Source of the DNA: Dunaliella salina
Taxonomy: Eukaryota; Chlorophyta; Chlorophyceae; Chlamydomonadales; Dunaliellaceae
Reading direction: 5' to 3'
Assembly: GCA_002284615.2 (NCBI GenBank)
Contig: MU069811.1
Span: forward strand, 203,911 to 220,121
DNA: 16,211 bases
Shown: positions 9,501 through 16,179 of the stretch, piece after piece
Position numbering within the stretch: the first letter of the stretch is position 1
Layout of the letters: every line of letters begins with the position of its first letter
Translations under genes and position numbers: made by a program
The notes under the pieces: generated by a model
What the model saw: the letters and a program-made list of their open reading frames with translations, nothing else
What the model was told of the DNA's origin: nothing
The model's database searches: none

Positions 9501-12500
9501 AACCAAACGGCGCTGGGTACATTAAAACCATCAATAGAGCTGAATTAGCAGCAATTGCTGCTGCTTGCATTACCAAACAGGTAAACATTGCATCAGACAG
9601 CCTCACCTCTTTTGAACAAATATGTAAAGAACTCCTTTTCCCTGGGAAACACCTGAGGCATATCCTAGTAGACGATTTTCAAATGATTTCGTCTCTCATT
9701 AGCAACTCCCATGCCAATTCAACTTTACAAAGTGAAACCTCATGCTGGCATAACTGGAAATGAATGTGCAGATGCTATTGCAAGACATTAGGCAAATCAA
9801 GCCAACAACTGCATGGCAGAAATTGAGATCCCCGGTGCAGGTCCTGGCGGAAATCCTTATACACACATTTTTGGCTATTAAAAGAAGGAAAAAGAGTGCT
9901 TGCTGCAGGTACATCTACAGGTCCCCCACCTGCTCCCAAGCTCACATATTTCCCCAATAATCGAGATGCCCTCAAATCCCACATGCACTCGAAACACAAG
10001 CTTGGATATGCCAATGCCAAAACAGGCTACTACTCTTGCCACCAAAACTTATTACCGCAAGAAAATTAGCAATGCCTTCAGAAATATGCCCAACATTCCT
10101 GTACCCATGAAGCTACCATCCTGCAGTACCGCACAGGCACCCTTTACAACCAAAAACATGCAGTACTTTAAAAGGTCAACTGATCCATCTTGTCCCCTCC
10201 CAGACTGCCATCATTTGGACAGCGCACTCCACATGCTCTCAGGCTGCCAGAACCATATCATATCCATTATGGAAATTAAACGACATAAAATTGCAGGAAG
10301 AATGAATACAAAAGCACTCAGCAAAAGCCCTTTGGGAGCAGGCCTGGTCTACACGGACATAGAAAGCAATTGTAAGCTTGCACAACACAATCTCAACTCC
10401 CTAGACATCCCTTTAACAGAACTATACCTACGTACTTCTTCCCTCGTAACCTTCCAAAGGGGAAAAGACTCAACTCAAGTCGACCAGATGCTACTTTGAT
10501 TACCTCATCTAATATCAAAACTACTCCTATAGTATTTTTCCTACCCATTCACATCACGCTTTGCGCAGCTCCACACAGAGGACCACCAAAACTAGCTGCG
10601 TGAGGCAACCCCATGAACTATATGCAAATGAACGCCATGTGCACCTAATAGAAATCAAATTCCGTGGAGACACATTTCAAGTTATCGCTAAAGCTGTCAC
10701 AGTTCACCCTATTCTCTCGGGTGTTGGTGGAACTATTTACACTGAGCATGCCCTGAAGCAATTCAAACAACTAGGACTGGATCACCAGTGTGCCACTAAG
10801 CTTGCTTAGCAACTACATGCCCATTCTGTCAATATGCCCACAGACTAGTCTCCACACGCCGCACTACTGAAAAGAAGAATGCTTCTCACAGCTAGGTCCT
10901 AGAGCCAGGTGCTTCTAGTAACCCTCCAGATAGACACTAGCTACACCTTTTTCATACCTTGTGGTGAAGGGGGCACACAGCTTTTTTTTGGGCCAATGGC
11001 TCTCCTCTTCCTAAATTGGTGTATGGAGAGTGTGTCTGCCTACGTAGTTTCTTTTCCCTTTCCTGTCTTAGGCAGATAAAGTGTGTACCCTCCCCAAAAC
11101 AAACATCCGTACAAAAGAGCGGGTGGTACACAAATTGGCTTCCAGCAGCACAAGCAGTCTCTCAGATGCCCTGGGCACCATCAAAAGTCCTCGCTGGATG
11201 AATCATCAGAAAATCAAATTGAAATGTCGTCCTTTCAAATTAGAAGGCATTGCCACTCAGTGACTGAGCAACAACCAGATAATGGGTGGCCGTATTTTGG
11301 CCATCCAGGTTCAGCTTGTAAATGTTCAGACTCCGCAAGTTACTGGTCATCTGTAGCAAGTGCGCATTTCTCTGAACATGAAGGCACACCTGAGCAGAGC
11401 TTCCCCAATCGAAATGCCCTCAGAGTCTGGGGATCCTTGCTTGCGCATGAGCCCCAGGATACTGCGATATGCATCCTGAGCGGCTGTAACCTTGCCTTGC
11501 ACCTCCCTGCTGTGCTTGAGGAATGGAAACAGCCTGCAATAAAAAAGTGAGAAGTACCAGGTTGAGGCACTTCCAAAAATGTGTGTTCCTGTGACAAGCA
11601 TGCTGCTTTTCTCCGCATCTACCTCTGGGTATTATCTCAACCACCCTGAAAACGTGTAAAAGCATACGCTCAGGCACATCTAGAAAAAATTGCTTCTTTG
11701 CCTGGGAAGGGACAATTGGTTGTTGAAGGACACCCATCCCATTTCAATTTTTGATCTGCCTCCCTGTCCGTTTTCGTTTGTCTGTCCTCTTATGCCCGGG
11801 GCATACACTGCAACAACCGTCACATTACACACCACTCTAACTGGAGTTGCCAAAACTTCCCCTCTGCAAACTTGGCTTTACCAAAGAGAAGGCCCGCACA
11901 ACTGCAATCAATGTCCACTCGCATGATGTCAAGTCCCTAACAAAAATTAACAGCAGCAAACATACCACACAGTTCAGCAACTTAAGCACGGGGGGTTTGT
12001 GGGGTGGGGCTACAGGGCGGGCTGCGTTCAGGACAGCAAGGCACGCAGCTGGATGGATGGCCGACAACCTGCCAGACCCGCATTAGCTTGGTTGCTCAGA
12101 GCTTGCCTCTGCTGGTGTGACTCACTGTTAGTGACAGTGCATGTTGTTAGGTCTTTCCATAATGCACGCTGGTTGCTGTCCAGTGTTTACTTTTACTTTG
12201 TCTCCTTATGTGCCTTATCATGCTCTGGTGCATTCTGCTCCCCTTTTTGTTGACTCGGCATATGCAGGTGCATGACACATGAGCTGCATGCAAAGTCCTC
12301 ACTTCTGAAAATGGACACGCGAGATATCAGCCATGCGCAAAGAGAACTCCTCAAGTACGCCATCCACAGCACGCAGCGCGCTCAGTCCAACAGCGACGTT
12401 GTCATTGTTTGCCTCTTTTGGCATTTCAGACGAGCCATGCTTTGAGGAGATGAGGTCAGCCAGTGTGTCCCAGTCCAGCCTCAGGCCTGCGAATGCGCCA

Positions 12501-15500
12501 CCATTTTATCATCAATGCACTGCAGCATGGCAAAGTTGTAAAGAGCGTGACTCTCGAGTATCAGTATCACATCAGAGCTATAGCCCCAGGCATAATCACG
12601 TCAAAGAGCAGGTACTGCAGTTCAAACTCCATGTTTGGTCACATGCCAGCAATGCGTATAAACACAGCAGGTTTCACAAGGTCGAGCTAATCCAAGGCAT
12701 TAACAACTCAAAATGGCAGGGTACACTGTTGTCCCCCAACCGCTGTTCTTCCCCAACTCTCTCTCTCTCTCTCTGAGATCTTACCAGGCCGACCATTATT
12801 TTTCCATGAATTACCATCTTTACCAAAAAAACCATGAAAACTGGAGGTTCTCAGATCACTCTCTTGGTCTCAAATCACCCCAAAAAGGCCCACTGCTTCA
12901 CCCTGGGTCCATTTTTCACGTTCAAAATCATGTGTTTGTAAACCCCATATGTCATGCTAACATTCTCCTTACCAAAAAAGTTAGGGAAGAAGGAAGTCAA
13001 AAATAAACCTTTTGGCACTCCCTGTGCAGCAATTTCTAAAAGAGAAATGGCTGAAACTCTGTATCCGACCAATTGGGTTCGTTCACTTCATTCTCTTGCA
13101 ATTGTATTCTTGTGTTACAAAGACACCAAATCACAAAAAATTCATCCAATGTAATGCAGTTGGCGGTCTGGAATGGAGATGTAATGGTGAAAACCAGGGT
13201 TCACGCAGCGGCCAATTAGGCATGCCGGCCCCAGCTGATACCATTAAAGCTTGGGTGAGATGGATAGCCCCAAATTTTGGTGCTAAGCCTGAAAAGTGTT
13301 AACCAGGGGCACCTCGCTTTGTGAACATTTGAACAGTATCCCCATTCGGGACCCCCATCGCCCTCCCTTGGAAAAAGGGCAATGTGGTGAAAAAGGGGTA
13401 TTTCCCACCCTTCCCCATTTTGTCGAATTTACCCTCAAGTGTGCAGCATTGACATAGCAAACACCATTGCAGAAGAATTGGGGTCAATGGGTGGTCTGGC
13501 AGACTCAGGGTGGGCAAGCAGATCTTGGGGGGTGAGGTTGATCACTGAGCTCTCAACTCTGTTTTCACTCGAGGAGCACTACCAAGGAGCTTTTTCCCTC
13601 TTATTTTATTACAGCGCCTTTTTTGGGGGAAATTCAAAAATTGGGGTTGGAATTTTGGGGTTCACCCAGATTTCCAGCCAAACATTGACCAGGCATAGAT
13701 CGAGCCCCAGCTCGAGGACCAGGAAAAAAAGTAGTGCTCACAAGTGCTTGCAAAAGCTTTCCAACGCATTACTTTACACCCTGGCCCTAGAGTCGGGCGC
13801 AAAGGTATGGCAATTCAAAGTTGCACACAGAGTTGAGACCTGTGGGTTGAGTTGAGACCTGTGGGTTAAGTTGAGACCTGTGGGTTGAGTTGAGACCTGT
13901 GAGTTGAGACCTGTGGGTTGAGTTGAGACCTGTGGGTTGCAGGGCAAGCCATCGTCCGGCAGCAAGCAACAGCGTTCCAGCAGTGTGAATCATAGACAGG
14001 CGCTTGCAGATCATGTTTCTGCATGACACAAACTCAAGTTAGATAAGCTGGCTGACCTGCGCACTGAATGCCATGCAGGCACTATGATTAGTGTGCACTC
14101 TCCTGTTCAGATGTGAGCATATCATGCTAGAGAAACGCCTTGAAAGAAAAAGAAAAACCACGTAGCCAGAGAAACTCCCCCTACATCATTTAAGGAAAAG
14201 GAGACGCATTGGCTCAAAAAAGAGCCGTGTGCCCCCTCCACCACAAGAAACGCCTTGCATACCCTTGGCAAGTGTTTCAACAAAATGCAAGCTGCCGCGT
14301 TAGCCCTCCTGATGCATGATGGACTGAGTCGATGGCATGGATCTGTTCTTAAGCCTGACCGGATGTCTTGCGCTTTTTCAACTCGCCAGGTTCATCTGGC
14401 AAGAAGGCTGCTTCCTGTCAATGCGTGGCCCATTTTCTTCATCAAGGTTGGGTGGGGAATCAGTCATTCACCCTTGCGACTGTTTTGCAGCAACCCACCA
14501 CGTCTTTGCGCAAAAAAGATGCATACATCACTGCTGACGAGAGACCGTAATGCACTTGATAGATGAACATTTCTCAGCGTTACAAAATAGGCTAAGAGGG
14601 CTACTCATGTCCTCCTTGACCAGGACCAATAGCAGTGAGTTTGCTTATAACAGTTCAATTCGTATGTTTTACCTCTCAAGTTGCGGACTTTGAAGGTGAG
14701 GTAAGTTTGAGGTGTCGAGGGATGTGCATAGAAGAACAAATGTGCACCTGCTTGGCCAATAATGTCAAAGGAAGCCCTCAGCACTGCAGCATGGATCTCA
14801 ACCTTGGCTGTCCCATCCTCTGACTTTTCAGCAAGTTCCAGGATGGCGTGGCTGAGCTGCTCTCCTTTGGACCTGAGGACAAAGGAAACATAAGACTCAC
14901 TGCATTATGGCTCATGGTACATTTGCATGCTGTGTTAAAATTTGAGTCAGCCTGATGCATGCTGTACAGCATGATCAAAGTAGGAACCTTTTGCAATGAC
15001 GGGGTGCAATGCATTTGTGAGGCACCAAAGTCAACTCCTGCATATTAGGAGGCTTAGGAGACAAAACCCTGTTAGGAGCTAGCAACCCTACACTCACAGC
15101 TCTTCTAGCCTACGTGTCTCTACTTTACCATTATCAAATGAAGCAGGGACAATCTTCCTGTACCTCGTTCTTTTTCTGCGTATTGGAGACTAAGATCAAG
15201 TGTAAAAATCATGCACGATAGCACTTTCCCGTAGATGCTTTGCATTTACCAACATGAGAAAGCATAAATATCAAAAGGCTACATTGGCAAATGTATGCGC
15301 TGCGTTGTCTGTCATAGTGTTAATGCAATCTTTTATATCTGCAGAATGCCAGCTGAAAGGTCATTTTGACGCAGAGTGCACACCAGCAGATTGGCGGATA
15401 TCATTGGCGGCTGGAAAAAGGTTATCACTACTTTCACTTGACACTTATGGCGGATAATGGGGATTGGAGACTTGTGCAACAATTACCTGATGGTTGGAAA

Positions 15501-16086
15501 GTAGGATTTGATTGCCTTTGAGCTGAATGCTGGGGCAATCGCCTTCCGGACATTTTGCCAGTGCTTTGATTCATCGAGATACGTGAACAAGTTGCAATGG
15601 CTGTTGATGCTTGAGAGCTGCAGACACCCAAAAGAAAATCAAAAAAGGAATATAATGGTCAAATGCGTGAGACGTTTGCATGTCATTTGCAGCGTAAATC
15701 AGCCATTGAACTTGTGTTCTTCCTCATTTCACGACAGATGCCTGATTTTGCAGGACTTAATCACAGCGCTTCACGAATCAATCAAAGGATGAAATGCAGG
15801 AGCTGACGAATTGTCTGCATGCTAAGGCAAGCAAAAAGGATGCAAGGAAATGTGTTTCTCCAGCTTTGCATGCCTATGCTACGCATTTTGTCGCTGTCGT
15901 TGAAATGCATCCTTTGTATTGCCCTCTCCCTGCAAAAGGCCTTAAAGTTGGCATCATTGGGACGCACATCTATTGCGCCATCGTACGCAAATGCTGCCTT
16001 GGGAAACGAATTTTTGCTGACCCCAAGGACACGTTGGGCAAGCACTGGATCTGTGCAGATGACGATGGGCTTGGCCAGCACTCGAA

Positions 16087-16087
<1 letters not shown>
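1222..16087 (-). CDS. Cytochrome P450 monooxygenase, 12 exons, 5' end outside window
   Basis: The product is a heme-thiolate monooxygenase that would use a reductase partner, normally on the ER membrane or in the plastid. The substrate cannot be told. Exons: 15968-16087, 15487-15617, 14748-14872, 12303-12486, 11390-11533, 8925-9004, 8415-8476, 7036-7099, 6094-6199, 3915-4093, 2529-2668, 1222-1359. Every junction keeps phase, giving 490 codons plus TGA. Numbering from the first residue in the window: C-helix W60 and R64, I-helix G261-G-Y-E-T-S266, K-helix E324-S-M-R327, F378-W-P-E-R-W383, heme loop F423-S-Q-G-P-R-D-C430-I-G with C430 as the heme ligand. No frameshift or stop was found in the coding exons, so the gene looks functional. 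Compared with the usual 500-600 residues, only the N-terminal anchor and first strands are missing, off the right edge. The family (CYP number) is not assignable by eye. P450 identity is very sure; individual borders are predictions. Confidence 0.93.
1360..2528 (-). other. P450 intron 11
   Basis: GT-AG intron of 1169 bases with a pyrimidine-rich 3' end ending in TTTTGCAG. Apart from retroelement fragment D, nothing is recognised. A plus-strand frame at 1490-1717 is open but resembles no known family. Confidence 0.75.
1985..2225 (-). mobile_element. Retroelement fragment D (C-terminal domain, minus orientation)
   Basis: Translated on the minus strand, KAVSVDSILLSVGGT parallels KAVTVHPILSGVGGT of copy B (10690-10740). 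The DNA also matches: both have AACAACTAGGA and a CACTCTGTCAAT/CATTCTGTCAAT stretch followed by TATGCCCACA. It lies in P450 intron 11, in the opposite orientation to copies A, B and C. Only the very end of the retroelement ORF remains and it is broken. Borders are approximate. Confidence 0.65.
2529..2668 (-). CDS. P450 exon 11 (heme-binding loop)
   Basis: It encodes NLPFSQGPRDCIGQNLGNAV. F423, G426, R428, C430 and G432 match FxxGxRxCxG, and C430 is the axial heme ligand. Before the loop is a Pro/Gly-rich stretch (PPLGTGHPTPAGNSALPARS), so the meander between PERW and the heme loop is rather long. The acceptor is GACTCAG. The donor is GTGCTG before GTAGGA at phase 0. Confidence 0.93.
3450..3466. 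repeat. Alternating purine-pyrimidine run, mostly CG
   Basis: Seventeen bases strictly alternate purine and pyrimidine (ACGCGCGCGTGCGCGCA) and touch the (AG)40 tract. Such runs favour left-handed Z-DNA. This is a structural inference only. Confidence 0.7.
3467..3546. repeat. (AG)40 microsatellite
   Basis: Eighty bases of perfect AG, homopurine on the plus strand. On the P450 coding strand it reads as a CT tract inside intron 10. The open frames through it (Arg-Glu or Ser-Leu repeats) are artefacts of the repeat. Homopurine-homopyrimidine mirror tracts of this length can form triplex DNA. Confidence 0.97.
3607..3626. other. Four ambiguous bases (N)
   Basis: N occurs at 3607, 3613, 3622 and 3626, sixty to eighty bases after the (AG)40 tract. 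This suggests poor read quality behind the repeat, so the length of the repeat and the local sequence should be trusted less. It lies in an intron and does not affect the P450 coding sequence. Confidence 0.95.
3909..3914 (-). promoter_or_regulatory. Tandem splice donor GTGGTA of exon 10
   Basis: Two GT dinucleotides three bases apart follow CACACG. Using the first ends the exon at 3915, the second at 3912. Both leave one G in phase with exon 11, so the products differ by one Gly in the loop between PERW and the heme motif. Confidence 0.6.
3915..4093 (-). CDS. P450 exon 10 (PERF motif)
   Basis: It reads QAPEDLEFGGYFLPKGTAIW, then VPLYSMANSA and FWPERW. It covers the beta strands after the K helix (GGYxLPKGT) and the FxPERW motif that locks the ExxR pair. 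The acceptor is CAAACAG. Two donors three bases apart (GTG and GTA in the motif GTGGTAGAT) both keep frame and differ by one Gly. 3915 is the border for the first; 3912 for the second. Confidence 0.9.
4775..4783 (+). repeat. Target-site duplication, left copy
   Basis: GGATTGACC immediately before the left terminus AGGAGGC of the MITE, identical to the right copy. Confidence 0.75.
4784..4824 (+). repeat. Left terminal inverted repeat of the MITE
   Basis: Begins AGGAGGCACC and includes GGACGTCATG. It pairs with the right end at its outer 7 bases and its inner 10 bases; the middle differs because the right copy has a run of 13 T. Confidence 0.7.
4849..5033 (+). repeat. Pair of direct repeats inside the MITE
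   Basis: The 32-base segments 4849-4880 and 5002-5033 are similar: GGATCCTGAGGTCGAG versus GGATTCCTGAGCTTGAG, then CTATCGATTGG versus CTGTCGATTGG. A third, inverted trace (CAAATCGATAGCTG, 5330-5343) lies near the right end. This suggests internal duplication during evolution of the element. Confidence 0.6.
5377..5417 (+). other. G-rich run with quadruplex potential
   Basis: Runs of 4, 6, 7, 7 and 3 G separated by short linkers lie on the plus strand inside the MITE. This meets the usual pattern for a G-quadruplex. The P450 transcript would carry the C-rich complement, so any effect would be at the DNA level. Confidence 0.6.
5446..5483 (-). repeat. Right terminal inverted repeat of the MITE
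   Basis: Reads TGACATGACGTCC, then a T13 tract (5463-5475), then GGCCTCCT. It is the inverse of the left terminus except in the T tract. Confidence 0.7.
5484..5492 (+). repeat. Target-site duplication, right copy
   Basis: GGATTGACC immediately after the right terminus GCCTCCT of the MITE, identical to the left copy. Confidence 0.75.
6094..6199 (-). CDS. P450 exon 9 (K helix, ExxR)
   Basis: It reads GRPFEMDDLALPYFNAVVKE followed by SMRLHSITGSTATV. E324 and R327 form the invariant ExxR of the K helix. The acceptor is CTGTGCAG. To join the next exon in frame it must end GTCAG before GCAGGT, a GC donor. A GT lies four bases further but would shift the frame. Confidence 0.87.
6200..7035 (-). other. 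P450 intron 8 (GC donor)
   Basis: 836-base intron starting GCATGC and ending TGTGCAG. It holds retroelement 3' fragment E. In the remaining 6200-6750 no gene or repeat is recognised. Confidence 0.65.
6753..6956 (+). mobile_element. Retroelement fragment E (3' UTR only)
   Basis: It opens GGGTATCTGGGAGGGGG, close to GGGCATCTGGGAGGGGG in copy A (7975-7991), and shares CGAAGGAGAG further on. It then has ATGCACG with a GCAC/GTGC hairpin (6913-6927) followed by a T-rich tail, as in copies A and C. No coding part remains. Similarity is partial, so this could be a diverged copy or chance in G-rich DNA. It includes a quadruplex-like G run at 6761-6779. Confidence 0.45.
7036..7099 (-). CDS. P450 exon 8 (64-bp small exon)
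   Basis: It encodes VQAKLKTELKSAGLL plus six residues (TSPTLT). The VQAKL..EL..AGLL pattern is the normal continuation of NPE in P450s. The acceptor ATGACAG gives phase 0. No GT fits the 3' border: the only frame-consistent donor is GACAG before GCATGC, a GC donor, leaving one G that joins GC of exon 9. Easily missed by gene finders. Confidence 0.82.
7180..7970 (+). pseudogene. Broken retroelement ORF of copy A: CCHC and REL endonuclease
   Basis: CPLCANTDGIHHVLLRC (7292-7342) is exactly C-x2-C-x7-H-x4-C, the motif preceding the restriction-like endonuclease in R2 and Dualen-type elements. The frame shifts near 7455 and returns near 7517. Downstream SRHDAHF and DIYLVELKF (E at 7667, Lys two codons on) look like the D...ExK core of a PD-(D/E)XK nuclease. 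A conserved tail VTLHTILIGVDGTMY follows. At least two frameshifts make it inactive. The family is inferred from motifs only. Confidence 0.72.
8203..8226 (+). repeat. (TTTTC)n tail of retroelement A
   Basis: Four to five units of TTTTC directly follow the terminal hairpin. Simple-repeat tails are usual at 3' ends of non-LTR elements. Its end marks the insertion border of copy A. Confidence 0.75.
8415..8476 (-). CDS. P450 exon 7 (I-helix oxygen-activation motif)
   Basis: This 62-base exon encodes YETSATAIQWVLYDIANNPE. Joined to exon 6 it completes GGYETS, the A/G-G-x-E/D-T-T/S motif that activates oxygen. The acceptor is CCTCCAG. The donor CCTGAG before GTGCAA ends at phase 0, and exon 8 continues with VQ, giving the canonical NPEVQ. 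Confidence 0.9.
8477..8924 (-). other. P450 intron 6
   Basis: GT-AG intron of 448 bases that interrupts the Gly codon of the I-helix motif. Nothing else is recognised in it. Confidence 0.8.
8925..9004 (-). CDS. P450 exon 6 (start of I helix)
   Basis: It encodes LKDPDSPDQALPDDRLMSEL followed by APMLIG. The LMSELAPMLIGG stretch is the N-terminal half of the P450 I helix. The acceptor is AATTCAG with a pyrimidine-rich tract before it. The donor is CGGAG before GTACCT. The single last G joins GG of exon 7, splitting the Gly of the oxygen-binding motif. Confidence 0.92.
9060..9791 (+). pseudogene. Retroelement RNase H domain (copy B), frameshifted
   Basis: The RNase H catalytic acids are visible: D in AYTDGS (9416-9418), E in NRAELAAI (9542-9544), and D in IASDS (9596-9598). 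The fourth block, KPHAGITGNECAD with His at 9741 and Asp at 9771, lies one frame over, so a frameshift falls between about 9680 and 9715. A TAG at 9789 then interrupts the chain. RNase H removes the RNA template during retrotransposition. All catalytic residues remain, but the frame is broken. Confidence 0.85.
9792..10860 (+). pseudogene. Retroelement C-terminal region (copy B): CCHC and REL remnants
   Basis: CPLPDCHHLDSALHMLSGC (from 10191) gives C-x4-C-x7-H-x4-C, close to the C-x2-C form of copy A. The following GAGLVYTDIES parallels the same region in A. Another frame (from 10561) has ERHVHLIEIKF, matching DIYLVELKF of A with E at 10651 and Lys two codons on, then ILSGVGGTIY and KQLGL, with a TAG at 10807 inside the conserved tail. 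Several frameshifts separate these blocks. Confidence 0.75.
11390..11533 (-). CDS. P450 exon 5 (F/G helix region)
   Basis: It reads KLFPFLKHSREVQGKVTAAQ, continues YRSILGLMRKQGSP, and ends ISIGEALLR. This fits the P450 F-G region with the LFPFL..S.EV pattern and the start of the linker into helix I. The acceptor TTTATTGCAG is strong. The donor is CTCAG before GTGTGC, and the final AG joins G of exon 6 to give Arg. Confidence 0.85.
11534..12302 (-). other. P450 intron 4
   Basis: GT-AG intron of 769 bases (donor GTGAGG, acceptor TTTATTGCAG). More than half is retroelement copy C; the remainder near the acceptor is not recognised. Confidence 0.75.
11800..12200 (+). mobile_element. Non-LTR retrotransposon copy C, 3' end only
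   Basis: TVTLHTTLTGVA parallels VTLHTILIGVD of copy A. After a gap and frame change, KLGFTKEKARTTA parallels NLGLTKQKAKSLA. The 3' UTR aligns with A (CCAGACCCGCATTAG versus CCAGATCCCCATTAG) and ends with ATGCACG in a hairpin (12164-12187), then a TTTACTTTTACTTT tail. It is antisense to the P450 in intron 4. The left border is approximate. Confidence 0.7.
12303..12486 (-). CDS. P450 exon 4 (E to F helix region)
   Basis: It reads LRLDWDTLADLISSKHG, then a polar insert and LSALRAVDGVLEEFSLRMAD. It lacks P450 signature residues. The assignment rests on position, on phase fitting both neighbours, on a CGCAG acceptor and on a good GTGAGG donor. The region just upstream of the acceptor is poor in pyrimidines. 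The last two bases (AA) plus the G of exon 5 give Lys. Confidence 0.8.
12757..12774. repeat. (CT)9 microsatellite
   Basis: Eighteen bases of perfect CT in P450 intron 3. Confidence 0.95.
13831..13939 (+). repeat. Minisatellite, 19-bp unit, six copies
   Basis: The unit is AGTTGAGACCTGTGGGTTG. Copies start at 13831, 13850, 13869, 13888, 13902 and 13921. The second copy has one change (G to A at its end) and the fourth is cut to 14 bases; the others are identical. Such near-identity indicates recent expansion. It lies in intron 3, and the peptide repeats it encodes are not a gene. Confidence 0.95.
14748..14872 (-). CDS. P450 exon 3 (D/E helices)
   Basis: It reads SKGEQLSHAILELAEK, then VEIHAAVLRASFDIIGQAG, which matches the P450 D-helix and the E-helix region 'A..DIIG.AGFG'. 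The acceptor is TCCTCAG. The donor is GCAG before GTGCAC, leaving one G that completes a Gly codon with exon 4. Confidence 0.88.
14873..15486 (-). other. P450 intron 2
   Basis: GT-AG intron of 614 bases (donor GTAATT, acceptor TCCTCAG). No gene, repeat or mobile element is recognised. Confidence 0.8.
15487..15617 (-). CDS. P450 exon 2 (C-helix)
   Basis: It encodes the stretch HCNLFTYLDESKHWQNVRKA followed by IAPAFS. W60 and R64 form the C-helix WxxxR motif that contacts the heme propionate. The acceptor CTGCAG enters at phase 0. The donor is ATCAG before GTAATT, and the last two bases (AG) join the G of exon 3 to make an Arg codon. A second CAG 14 bases downstream, before the His codon, is a less likely acceptor because it would break the frame with exon 1. 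Confidence 0.88.
15618..15967 (-). other. P450 intron 1 of window
   Basis: GT-AG intron of 350 bases (donor GTGCGT, acceptor CTGCAG). Nothing else is recognised. Confidence 0.75.
15968..16087 (-). CDS. P450 exon 1 of window (residues 1-40)
   Basis: It opens after a CAG acceptor that ends a (CA)40 tract and reads IRVLAKPIVICTDPVLAQRV, the typical P450 segment where the enzyme chain enters its first beta sheet (strand, then DPxLAxxVL helix). It ends ATAGAT before the donor GTGCGT, phase 0. It is not the first exon of the gene, because it starts with an acceptor and has no start codon. Upstream exons lie beyond 16211. Confidence 0.85.

Positions 16088-16179
<92 letters not shown>

Larger units (their letters stand above)
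9040..11068 (+). mobile_element. Non-LTR retrotransposon copy B, 5'-truncated
   Basis: This is the longest copy. In order it has an open stretch with VWKTAARGHLDNHNKDW (after the reverse transcriptase in the parent, by inference), RNase H, a CCHC motif, an ExK nuclease trace, and a 3' UTR related to copy A (shared CTAGYAAYCCTCCAGAT near 8058 and 10915). It ends in ACGTAG and a TTTCTTTTCCC tail near 11045-11066. Several stops and frameshifts show it is inactive. The left border is uncertain because frames stay open up to the intron's splice tract. Confidence 0.8.
9005..11389 (-). other. P450 intron 5
   Basis: GT-AG intron of about 2.4 kb filled mostly by retroelement copy B in antisense orientation. 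The stretch 11070-11389 is not recognised. Confidence 0.75.
12487..14747 (-). other. P450 intron 3
   Basis: GT-AG intron of about 2.26 kb (donor GTGCAC, acceptor CGCAG). It holds (CT)9 and the 19-bp minisatellite. Open frames at 13439-13855 and 14255-14566 on the plus strand resemble no known family, and I see no mobile element termini. Confidence 0.7.

Noticed and set aside
12333..12776. 147-codon plus-strand open frame
   Set aside because: Its left half is the exact reverse of P450 exon 4, which fits phase and position; the protein itself resembles nothing.
13774..14029. Repeat peptides (QVSTQPTGLN) on the minus strand
   Set aside because: They are the 19-bp minisatellite read through; no signal of a real repeat protein.
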